A stretch of 64,000 nucleotides of DNA from Pseudomonas tremae (GTDB lineage: Bacteria > Pseudomonadota > Gammaproteobacteria > Pseudomonadales > Pseudomonadaceae). Position 1 is the stretch's first letter, and each line of letters begins with the position of its first letter. This document shows positions 28,803-39,800 of this stretch, piece after piece. A program made the position numbers and the translations under genes. The stretch spans positions 82,249 to 146,248 of the forward strand of contig NZ_LJRO01000079.1 in NCBI RefSeq assembly GCF_001401155.1, written 5' to 3'. The notes beneath the pieces are model-generated. The model was not told the DNA's origin and did not search any database. It worked only from the letters and a program-made list of their open reading frames with translations.

Positions 28803-28970
28803 GGAATCCTCCATCAATCATTTGATAGGCCCGTTACCTGTCGAGTATCAACGCCCGAAGGGTATCGATCCGGCCTTGCCATTTATCAGACCGCTCGTGA
28901 ACTCATCCGTTGAAGAAATGTATCTTGCAAGCATCTTCAAGTGATGAAACGTCCTCTGGGAGCAGCAATC

Positions 28971-29693
28971 ATGACCAAGCTGGAACACGCAGGTTTTCTG
29001 GGTTTTGACGTATTCGGCACTGTCGTGGACTGGCGAAACGGTGTGGCCAGAGCCGCGGCGCCTTTCCTCGAACAGCACGCCATACAGATCGATCCACTCG
29101 ACTTTGCCGATCAGTGGCGAGGGCTCTACCAGCCGTCCATGCAGCGCGTACGTTCAGGCGAACGGCCCTTCGTGACGCTCGACGTCTTGAACCGGGAGAA
29201 TCTGGAAACCGTACTGGCCAGGCTCAATGCAGACTTTGGCAGTATCCACGATGCTGAGCTGGCGGAGCTGAACAAAGCCTGGGAAAAACTGGACCCCTGG
29301 CCTGATTCCGTTGCCGGCCTCACCCGGCTAAAGCGCAGGTTTTCGATCGGTACGCTGTCAAACGGGCACATTGCAGGAATGCTCAACCTTGCAAAGTTCG
29401 GTGGGTTGCCATGGGATGTGATTGTCGGTGCGGAGATCGCAGGCACCTATAAGCCCAACCCTCAGACCTACCTGAAGTCTGCCAGGGCAGTGGGGTTGGC
29501 CCCGGAGTCGATGGCGATGGTCGCCGCGCACAATTCCGATCTGGCAGCAGCTCGCGCCAATGGCTTCAAGACCGTTTTCGTCCGAAGGCCATCCGAACAC
29601 GGGCCTGGCCAGACCTCTGATCTGGCTGCGGAGCAGGACTGGGATGTCGTAGTCGATTCACTGACTGAAGCAGCACAAGCGCTGGGTTGCTGA
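28971..29693 (+). CDS. Haloacid dehalogenase type II (HAD superfamily)
   Basis: Hydrolase of 240 aa resembling (S)-2-haloacid dehalogenase. Motif I is GFDVFGTVVDWRNG with the nucleophile Asp near residue 12 and the type II Val-Asp-Trp extension; motif II is the Ser in SIGTLSNGHIAGM; motif III is the Lys in GTYKPNPQTY; motif IV lies in MVAAHNSDLAAARANGFKTVFVRRP. True 2-haloacid activity is not certain, since close relatives act on other small substrates. The ATG at 28971 is preferred over 28941 because GGGAG lies eight bases before it. Confidence 0.87.
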   Translation: MTKLEHAGFLGFDVFGTVVDWRNGVARAAAPFLEQHAIQIDPLDFADQWRGLYQPSMQRVRSGERPFVTLDVLNRENLETVLARLNADFGSIHDAELAELNKAWEKLDPWPDSVAGLTRLKRRFSIGTLSNGHIAGMLNLAKFGGLPWDVIVGAEIAGTYKPNPQTYLKSARAVGLAPESMAMVAAHNSDLAAARANGFKTVFVRRPSEHGPGQTSDLAAEQDWDVVVDSLTEAAQALGC

Positions 29694-29735
29694 TGCCTGC
29701 GGGGCGGCTTCAGGGACGTCGCCCGGTATGGGTGA

Positions 29736-30254
29736 TTAGTCCCGCAAATCCTTCCACATATGCACCTTCGAAACGAACCCGCCACCCACCGACACTGCAA
29801 GGGGTTCCAGGCCGAATGGCACAAAGCCCATTCGCTCGTACAATGCCTGAGCCCCGGCGTTGCCTTGGGTCACGGTGAGCTGGACGACCAGCAGCTGCGT
29901 TTGCGATGTTGCATACGCCAGCACGTTGTTCATCAACTGCTGACCGATGCCTCGTGCCCTGTGCGCAAGGGGCACGTACATGCCGAACAGGGTGCATTTG
30001 TGATGGGCCTTTTTTCGGGTTTCCATCGACAGCCCCACGGTGCCGAGCAAGCGGCCATCCTCCAGCGCCGCGAACACGGCATCGCTGGCCGAGGGTGCGT
30101 TATCGAGCCTGTTTTGCCACCACGAGATCGGCAACGCTTCACGCTCTGCCACATCCGATGTGAACGCATCCGGGTGCAGCGTGTAGGCCTCGAGCATCAG
30201 CGCCCGATAGGCGACGGCATCGTCTGGAGCAAGTCGGCGAAAGGTGAGGGGCAT
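29736..30254 (-). CDS. GNAT-family N-acetyltransferase
   Basis: Acetyl-CoA-dependent acetyltransferase of 172 aa. The acetyl-CoA binding loop is at HRARGIGQQLMNNVLAYA (R/Q-x2-G-x-G/A), preceded by the beta-4 strand LFGMYVPL and followed by the GNAGAQALYERMGFVPFG C-terminal motif. Start chosen at MPLTFRRLAPDD, the usual GNAT N-terminus; a 34-codon upstream extension lacks similarity. It reads away from the NRPS operon, so it is probably not part of it. Acceptor substrate unknown. Confidence 0.85.
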   Translation of the reverse strand: MPLTFRRLAPDDAVAYRALMLEAYTLHPDAFTSDVAEREALPISWWQNRLDNAPSASDAVFAALEDGRLLGTVGLSMETRKKAHHKCTLFGMYVPLAHRARGIGQQLMNNVLAYATSQTQLLVVQLTVTQGNAGAQALYERMGFVPFGLEPLAVSVGGGFVSKVHMWKDLRD

Positions 30255-30817
30255 GGCCGGTATCCGCTGTTTTCTGAAGGGGAGTCTCGCACTGAAAAGC
30301 GTGCCGTTTGACGGACATTTTCCCGGTTTATAACTTTTTGTTTGCCTCGCTGGCAAAATTGATGATTACTGTCCCTCGGCGCCAAGGGTCAAAAACCCAG
30401 CGCCATTGATTGCCCTGGGGCTACCGCTCCGGCAATCACAGCCGATTGGGTTCACCCTGGCGCTGATACCCCTGCACAGGACGTTCCCCGTCGTTGACCC
30501 TCAAGCGGAAGATGAGGTTTCAAGTGGTCACGCGGTCTGCAAACTTTAGCTCCATGGGCACTGCAATGGGTCTCGTCAACGAGCCAGCCAGTCCCTCGTC
30601 CACTCGCGAGTCGCGCCTTGTCGCGCTCGGCGCCCACTCTCAAAACCTTGTGCCTGGCCTTGTCATGTCTGGCAATGACGTGATCCCCAGAGCGCGCGCC
30701 GCACCCTCTCCCTAAGCCTCATGCATGCTTGCCGGCGTTCTCGACGTCGGTCCTGGCGGGCGGATGCCATGGCTTTGCCTTCCCGTAAAACAATCTGTTC
30801 ATGGACGGTAGTTGTTG
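30255..30817 (+). promoter_or_regulatory. Upstream region of the NRPS/PKS operon
   Basis: About 560 bp between a divergent GNAT gene and NRPS1. It must contain the operon promoter, but I found no convincing sigma-70 or sigma-54 box, inverted repeat, lux box or iron box. Several short frames cross it and none has family character. The ribosome site of NRPS1 is weak (GGACGG, about ten bases before ATG). No regulator gene sits beside the operon. Confidence 0.5.
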
Positions 30818-33800
30818 ATGGTCGACATATTTTCCTCGCACGGGACGGGCTTCGTTCGTCCTGATACTGAGCCGCATTTCGACGAAAATCAGTCAGTGCA
30901 TGGACTGTTCGAGGCTCAGGTGCAGCGCGCGCCTCAAGCCGTTGCCGTCAGGTTCGGCAACCAATCGCTCGATTATGCGGCGCTGAACACTCAGGCCAAT
31001 CGACTGGCGCATCATCTGCGCGGGCTCGGCGTCGGTCCGGATGTGCGTGTCGGCATTTGCCTGGAGCGCTCGCTGGACATGCTGATTGGCGTGCTGGCAG
31101 TGCTCAAGGCAGGCGGTGCCTATGTGCCCCTTGACCCCGCTTACCCGCAGGCACGGCTGGCGCATATGCTGACGGACAGTGCGCCGCGGGTGCTGCTGAC
31201 CCATGATCTGGCGCGTCCAGCCATGCTGGCGGCACTGGCAGGATGCGCTGAAACGCCAACGCTGCTCGACATGGCAGATACCTGCCTGTGGGCCGGGCAG
31301 CCGGCCCACAATACCGACCCGCATGTCATCGGCCTGACGTCTCGTCATCTGGCGTATGTGATCTACACCTCGGGCTCTACCGGCGTGCCGAAGGGCGTTA
31401 TGGTCGAGCATCGCGGTTTGATTGCGGTCAGCGCAGCCTGGGAGCAACTCTACGCACTGAGCACGCCTGTCAATCATCTGCAGATGGCCGGGTTTTCCTT
31501 TGATGTGTTCAGTGCCGATCTGATCCGCGCACTGGGTTTTGGCGGCACCCTGGTGCTGTGCCCACGTGACACCCTGATGGACCCGCCCGCGCTTTACCGC
31601 CTGATGCGCGAGGCGTCCATCGGCTTCGCAGATTTCGTGCCGGCGGTGCTCAACTCGCTGCTGGCCTGGGTGGAAGAGACCGGTCACGATCTGTCATTCA
31701 TGCGCATCGTGGTCTGCGGTTCGGACATATGGACCGCGCACAGCGCCCGTCAACTGCGCAGCTTGTGTGGTGACCACGTGCAAATCGTTCAGGCTTACGG
31801 CGTCACCGAGGCCAGCATCGACAGCACCTGTTTTGAGTTCGATGCTGCCAGCCAGGTCGACGGCGTTCTGCCGATTGGCAGGGCGTTGGCCAATACCCGG
31901 ATTTACCTGCTTGATGATCAAGGTGTACCGGTTCCCGAAGGCGTTGCAGGTGAGCTGTACATTGGCGGCGCGGGTGTTGCACGCGGCTATCTGAACCTGC
32001 CGCAACTGAGCGCCGAACGGTTTATCGACAGCCCGTTTGTGCCGGGTGAGCGGCTGTATCGCAGTGGTGACATGGCTCGCCAGCGGGACGATGGCAATTT
32101 CGAGTTTCTCGGCCGCAACGACACGCAGGCCAAGCTGCGCGGTCTGCGCCTGGAACTGGGAGAAATCGAGGCGCGCCTGGCCGAGATTCCTGGCGTGCGT
32201 GGAAGCGTCGTGTTGCTTCGCGAAGACCGCCGCGGTGTGTCGAGGCTTGTTGCCTACTTTCAGGCACTCGGCAATTGCGAACCTGGTCAGGTAGCTCTGA
32301 CCCCGCGTGCGCTGCGTCAACAACTGCAAACCAATCTGCCTGACTACATGATCCCCGCTGCATTCGTGCGCATGGACGCAATGCCGCTGACGGCCAACGG
32401 CAAACTGGATCGCAGTGCATTGCCCGAGCCGCAGGCCGATGCTTTCGATCAACACGACTTCGAAGCTGCCGAAGGTCCACTGGAAAAGGCTATCGCAGCT
32501 ATCTGGGCCGATGTGCTGGGTATTGAACAGGTCGGCCGTCAGGATCACTTTTTTGCGCTCGGTGGCCATTCCTTGTTGGTGATGCGGGTACTGGCGCAGG
32601 TCCGTCAGCAATTGAACCTAGATGTTTCACCGGCTGCCTTATTTGCAGCGCCGGTGCTGCGACAGTTCGCCGAGCGGCTGGTCAGTGCGCAGGGCAACGC
32701 GCGCCTGGCGATCACGCCGGTGGAGCGCTCGGCTGCTCAGCCGTTGTCGTCCGCTCAACAGCGCCTGTGGTTTCTGGCGCAACTTGAAGGTGGCAATGCG
32801 GCCTATCACATGCCACTCAACCTGCGCCTGCGCGGGCCGTTGCAGGTGTCGGCGCTGGAAAGCAGCTTCAATCAGTTGGTCACCCGCCACGAAGCCTTGC
32901 GCACCACGTTCATGGATATTGAAGGCGAAGGTCGGCAGTGTGTTGCAGTCGCCGGTCAGCGCCTGCCGCTGCCCGTTATCGACCTTCAGGGCTACCACGA
33001 TGCCGAGGCCCGTCTCGGCGAGTTGATGGAGGAAGAGGGCGCCAGGCCTTTCGACCTGACCACCGGACCGCTAATGCGCGTCAGCCTGGTAAAGCTGGCG
33101 GATGATGAGCATGTGTTGCTGCTGACCCAGCACCACATTGTTTCGGATGGCTGGTCGATGGGCGTGCTGACCCGCGAACTGGGCCTGCTGTACGAGGCGT
33201 TCTTGCAAGGGCGCGCCGATCCATTGCCGCCGCTGCCGGTGCAATACGTCGATTACGCAGTCTGGCAGCGTCGCTGGCTCAGTGGAGAGGTGCTGGAAAC
33301 GCAGCGTCGCTATTGGCATGAAGCCCTCAGCGGCGCGCCGTTGCTGCTGGAATTGCCTGCCGATCACAAGCGTCCGGCAGTGCAGGATTATCAGGGCGGC
33401 TTTGTGCCGCTGGTCATCGATAGGGCGCTTACAGCAAAGCTGAGAGCGCTGGGAGCGGAGCACGGCACCACACTGTTCATGAACCTGCTGGCCGCCTGGT
33501 CGCTGCTGCTGATGCGTCTGTCCGGGCAGGCCGACGTGGTTATCGGCGTTCCCTCGGCCAATCGCAGCCAGCAGGAACTGGAAGGGCTGATCGGCTTCTT
33601 CGTCAATACTCTGGCCTTGCGCATGACCCGCAATGGCGACCCTACAGTGGCCAGCTGGCTGCAGCAGGCGCGCGATGTCGCACTTGCCGCGCAGGAGCAT
33701 CAGGACCTGCCGTTTGATCAGGTGGTGGAGTTGCTCAACCCGCCGCGCAGCCTGGCCCACAGCCCGGTCTTCCAGGTGTTGTTCGCCTGGGAGCAGAATC

Positions 33801-36800
33801 AGGATTCAGACCTGCTGCTCTCGGGGCTTGAGGTCAGCGAGCTGCCGAGCGCTCGGCAGGTCGCCAAATTTGATCTGCAACTGGCGCTCAGCGAACGCGA
33901 CGGAGAGATCATCGGAGGGCTGGAGTACGCCTCGGGGTTGTTCAGGCGCGATACCGTTACGCAGATCGGTGAGTACCTGCGTCATGTTCTGCTACAGATG
34001 GTCGAGGGCAGCGAAAAACCACTGGCTGCCATCGAGCTGTTGAATGCCGAGCAACAGCGGCGGATGGTGCATGACTGGAACCGCACCCGGCGCGACACCT
34101 CGGCAATGCCCGATTGCATGGCGCGCTTTGCCGCTCAGGCGCAGCATGCGCCCGACGCCGTGGCATTGCTCGCCGACGGACAGAAACTGACCTACGCCGA
34201 ACTGAACCAGGCGGCCAATCGCCTTGCGCACTATCTGATCGAACAGGGCGTGCGACCCGAGCAGAGCGTCGGTCTGTGTCTTGAGCGCTCGCCGCAGATG
34301 GTCATCGGTTTGCTGGCCATCCTCAAGGCGGGTGCGGCCTACGTGCCGTTCGACCCGGCGTATCCGGCCGAGCGTCTGGCGTTCATGTTCGAGGATGCCG
34401 CCCCGGCCCTGTTGTTGACGCAACGCTCGCTGCGCGATGGCCTGCCAGCACAGTGCGCGGCCTTGCCGGTGTGCTGTCTGGATGTGCATGTCGAGCAGTG
34501 GCAGCACCATCCGGCCAGCGAGCCGCAGGTCGCGGTAAGCCCCGCCAACCTTGCCTACGTGCTGTACACCTCCGGCTCGACCGGGCGACCCAAGGGCGTG
34601 GCACACAGCCGTGCGGCGCTGGACAATCTGATCGCCTGGCAACTGGATCAGGCGCCAGCGCCAGCACGTGTACTGCAATTCGCCTCGCTTAATTTCGACG
34701 TGTCATTTCAGGAAATCTGCAGCACGTTGTGTCAGGGTGGCAGCCTGTTGTTGATGAGTGAAACCAGCCGCAAGGAGCTGGCTTCTCTGCGTCCGCTGCT
34801 GGTGAGCGAGGGAGTCCAGTGCGCGTTTCTGCCGTTCGCCGTGCTTCAGCAGCTGGCCAGCCTCACTGAGGCCGATGCGCCAATGCCGGCAGGCGGCTGC
34901 GAGATCATCACCGCGGGCGAGGCGCTGCACGTCAATGACGAGCTGCGCGCCTTCGTTCTGGGCCTGGGTGGCACGCACCTGCATAACCAGTATGGCCCGA
35001 CCGAGACTCACGTCGTTAGCCAGTACAGCCTGACGTGCAGCGACGCCGCGCAGTGGCCGGACGCTCCGCCGATTGGTCGTCCTATCGATAATGCGCGGCT
35101 ATACGTGCTTGATGACGATCTGAACCCGCTGCCGGTCGGTGTAGCGGGGGAGCTGTACATCGCCGGCTCATGTCTGGCGCGTGGTTACCTGAACCGTCCG
35201 GCCCTGAGTGCCGAGCGCTTTTCGCCAGACCCGTTCGACCCGCAACCCGGCGCACGCATGTACCGCAGTGGCGATCTGGCGCGCTTTCAGGCCGACGGCA
35301 ATGTGCAATACCTCGGGCGTATCGACCAGCAGGTCAAGCTGCGCGGTTTTCGCGTCGAACTCGGCGAGATCGACAGCCTTCTGCACCAGCAACCCGGCGT
35401 ACAAGACGCCGTTGTGCTGTTGCGCGAATACACCCCGGGCGACAAGCGTCTGGTGGCCTACGTGGTCGGCCCGGCCTCTGTCGAGACGCTGCGCACCGAG
35501 CTGCGTCAGCACCTGCCGGAGCACATGATCCCCAGCGCCTGGGTGGCATTGGCGCAGTTGCCGCTGACCCGCAACGGCAAACTTGATCGTCAGGCCCTGC
35601 CGGTACCGGAGCGACATGCGACAACCACTTATGTGGCTCCGCGTGATGAGGTCGAACGGCAAATGGTGGCGATCTGGGCCAAGGTGCTCAAGTGCGGGCA
35701 GGTCGGCGTCGAAGACAACTTTTTTGACTTGGGCGGGCACTCGCTGCTGGCCACTCGAATGATCTACATGATCAATCAGCGCATGGGCGCGCAGCTGTCG
35801 CTGAGCAGCCTGTTCAAGACCCCGGTGCTGTCTGAACTGGCTGAGCAGGTCAGGAACTCATGGCAGGCAGGTGGCAAGGTCGAAACTCCGTTGGCCCTGA
35901 TCGAAGCGGACCGCGAGGCACGCTATGCGCCATTCCCGCTGACCGACATTCAGCAAGCGTACTGGTTTGGCCGTGAAGCTTCGGTCAGCCTCGGCGGCGT
36001 CAGTGCGCACGGCTACGAAGAGCTGCGTATTCCCGGCCTGGACGCGTCGCGTTTCGAGCATGCCCTGAACCGCATGATTCAGCGCCACGACATGTTGCGC
36101 GTGATATTCCTCGATGATGGAACGCAGCAAGTCCTGCAACGCGTGCCGATTTATCAGATGCCACGCAGCGACCTGCGCGGCCTGGCGGGCGAGGCGGTAC
36201 AACAGGCGTTGCATGACACGCGCGAACGGCAGTCTCACCAAGTGCTGGATGCCAGTCGCTGGCCGTTGTTCGAGTTCAGCCTGTCGTTGCTCGACGATGA
36301 CATCAGCCATCTGCACATCAGCCTCGACGCATTAATTGTTGACGCGGCGAGCACGCAGATCCTGGCGCGCGAACTGATGGCGTTTTATGCCGATCCGCAG
36401 CTCGACCTACCTGACCCTGGCCTGACCTTTCGCGATTATGTGCTGGCCGAACATCGGCTGCGCAATGAAGGCCGCTATGCGCAGGCGCTGGGCTACTGGC
36501 GCGAGAAGGTCACCTCGCTGGCGCCTGCGCCGGACCTGCCGCTGGTGCGCCAGCCGGAAAGCATCGTCCGGCCGCATTTCACGCGCCGTGACCGCGATAT
36601 TCCAGCTGCGCAATGGTCGCGACTCAAGGACCTCGCCAGACAATTCGCGGTAACGCCTTCAGTCATGCTGCTGACCGCGTTCAGCGAAGTGCTGGCGTTG
36701 TGGAGCCGACAGCCGTGTTTCACCTTGAGCCTGCCGCTGTTCAACCGCATGCCGCTGCACCCGGATGTCGATGACATCATCGGCGACTTCACCTCGCTGG

Positions 36801-39800
36801 TCTTGCTGGAAGTCAGTATCGACGGCGCCGCAAGCTTCACCGAAAAGGCCCGCGCGGTGCAGGCCCGATTGTGGCAGGACATCGATCATTCTATGGTCAG
36901 CGGCGTGCGGGTGCTGCGCGAGCTGTCCCAGGCACGTGGCGTTCAGCAGACCGCCATGCCGATTGTGTTCAACAGCACGCTGTCGGAAGCCGCACCGGAA
37001 CTGGCCGAGTTCAATCTGGCCGATGCGCTGAATGCCGAACACATGCACAGCATCACCCAGACCCCGCAAGTATGGCTTGATCACACCTTGCTGGAGCTGG
37101 AAGGACGTCTGTTGTTCAACTGGGACAGCATCGACGAATTGTTTCCGGCAGGCATGATCGAGCAGATGTTCGTTGCCTATAACGCGTTGCTGGATCGCTT
37201 GCTGGAACCCGCTGCCTGGAGCGCAGACACCCCGCAACTGCTGCCGATGGCGCGCTTGCCAGTGCCTGCCGAGAGCCCTGTCGAGTCAGCGTTGATGCAC
37301 GAGCTGTTTGACCACCAGGCGCTTGCCACACCAGAAGCGCTGGCAGTGATCGGCACCCAGCGCCAGTTGAGCTACGGCCAACTGCGCGACGAAGCGCGGC
37401 AACTGGCGGCGATTCTGCAGGCCAAAGGTGTGCTGCCCAATCGTCTGGTCGCAGTGGTCATGGAGCGAGGCTGGGAGCAGGTGCTGGCAACCCTGGCGAT
37501 TCAATACGCAGGCGGTGCCTATCTGCCGCTCGACCCCGCGCTGCCAACGGAACGTCTGGAGCATATTCTGCAGCGTGCCGAAGCGAGTCTGGTGCTCACC
37601 CAGCCAGCACTTCTGACCCGCGTCGAGTGGCCGTCGCACGTTGAAACAATTACCGTCAGCGACCAGGGCATTGCTGCTGCGCCCGAGTTGCACAGCGTCG
37701 ATCTCAAGCCGGACGATCTCGCCTATGTCATTTACACCTCGGGGTCGACCGGCATGCCCAAAGGCGTGGTCATCGACCATCGCGGCGCAGTCAATACCTT
37801 GCTCGACATCAACCGCCGCTTTGCCGTTGGCCCGCAGGATCGGGTATTGGCCATTTCCTCACTGAGTTTCGATCTGTCGGTCTACGATTTCTTCGGCACC
37901 CTGGCGGCAGGGGCAGCGGTCGTGATGCTCGAACCGCAACTTGCCCTTGATCCGGCTCACTGGCTGAGCCTGATCGAGCGGCATCGTATCAGCCTGTGGA
38001 ATTCGGTACCTGCCCTGTTCGGCATGTTGCTGGAGTACGTCGAAGGCGGGCAGGGCGCATTGCCATCGAGCATGCGTGTGGCGATGCTTTCGGGCGACTG
38101 GATTCCCCTGACGTTGCCGGAGCGCGCCTGGGCCTTGCAGCCCGCACTGCGACTGATCAGTCTGGGCGGCGCCACCGAGGCCTCCATCTGGTCGATTCAA
38201 TACCCGCTGCAAACCATCGACCCGGCGTGGCGCAGCATTCCGTATGGCAAGGCGCTCGATCAGCAACGCTTTTACGTGCTCGACAATGCCTTGCAGGTGC
38301 GGCCGACCTGGGTTGCGGGGCAGTTGTACATTGCAGGTATCGGGCTGGCCAAAGGTTACTGGCGCGATGAAACACTCAGCGCAGGGAGCTTCTTTTGTCA
38401 CCCGTTGACCGGCGAGCGACTTTACCGTACCGGCGATCTGGGACGTTTGCTGCCAGATGGCAATATCGAGTTCCTGGGGCGTGAGGATACCCAGGTCAAG
38501 GTCCAGGGCCATCGTATCGAACTGGGCGAAATCGAGGCCGCGCTCAATCGCCATCCCGGCGTGCAAAGCGCGGTGGTTCGTGTGCTGGGCGACACGCTGG
38601 GCGAGAAGCGTCTGGCGGGGTATGTGCTCAAGGCCGATCCGTCGTTGCAGGCAACTGATTTCACGCAGTACCTGGCGGACAAATTGCCTGCCTACATGGT
38701 GCCGTCGTCGTTCGCCTTTGTGCTGGAGTGGCCGTTGTCGTCAAACGGCAAGGTCGACAAGAAGCGCCTGCCTGAGCCATCGGCTATTGAGGCATCCGGC
38801 CCGGCGCTGCAAGTGCAGGGGGCAGACGAGCAACAACTGGTGACCATTGTGCAGGACGTGCTCAAACGTCCTGCAATTGCTGCCGACGCCAACCTGCTGA
38901 ATCTGGGGGCGACTTCGATTGATATCGTCAGGATCAGCAACGCGTTGTCCGGCCAGTTGCAGTTCCGGCCCAATGTCGGGCAGTTGCTGGCGCAGCCGAC
39001 GCTGCTCAATCTGCTGTCGCTGTATCGACAGAATCGGGCCGAAGGCACTGCGCTCGATAGCGTCCGGCAAAAGGCCGACAAGCCCGAACAGGTGCTGGAG
39101 GACCCGCAGCAGCGCGCCCGTTTCAAGGCCGATCAGCATGGCCGCCGGCGCTTCGACGCAAGCACGCCTGCGATAGAGCTGCCTCGCCCTGGCGATGCGG
39201 AGTTTATCCGGCGGTTCAGCGATTACCGATCGGTACGCCAATATGCCTCGCGGCCAGTCCCGAGCGATGCTTTTGCCGGGCTGCTGGCTGCGCTTGCGCA
39301 AGGAACGCTGGACGATGAAGTGAAATATCAGTTCCCGTCGGCTGGCGGCGCCTACCCGATTCAAGCCTACCTGTACGTCAAACCCCAGCGGGTCAGCAGT
39401 GTACCCGGCGGTGCCTATTACTATGACCCGTTGCTGCACCGGTTGCTGGCGCTGGACAGCGGCGCGCTGGACCCCGACACCTACGACTACTTCGTCAACC
39501 GCCCGGTTTACGAAAACGCCGCGTTCTCATTGTTCTTCGTGGCCGACATGGCGGCGATCCGCCCTTTGTACGGCGAGCGCAGTCGCGATTTCTGTCACAT
39601 CGAAGCGGGGGGCATGGCGCAATTGCTGACCATGACCGCCGTCGAGCAGGGCATTGGTCTGTGCGGCATGGGCTCTCTCGAAGAGCAACAATTGCCTGCA
39701 TTGTTCGATCTGGGCGCGGAGCACTTGTTGATCTACTCGATGGTCGGCGGGTTACGCACGGCCGATGAAGCACATAGGGCTCAGGTAGAAGCATTCGCAC

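Noticed and set aside
30494..30715. 73-codon open frame in the NRPS upstream region
   Set aside because: No ribosome site, composition unlike a protein, no similarity that I recognise.
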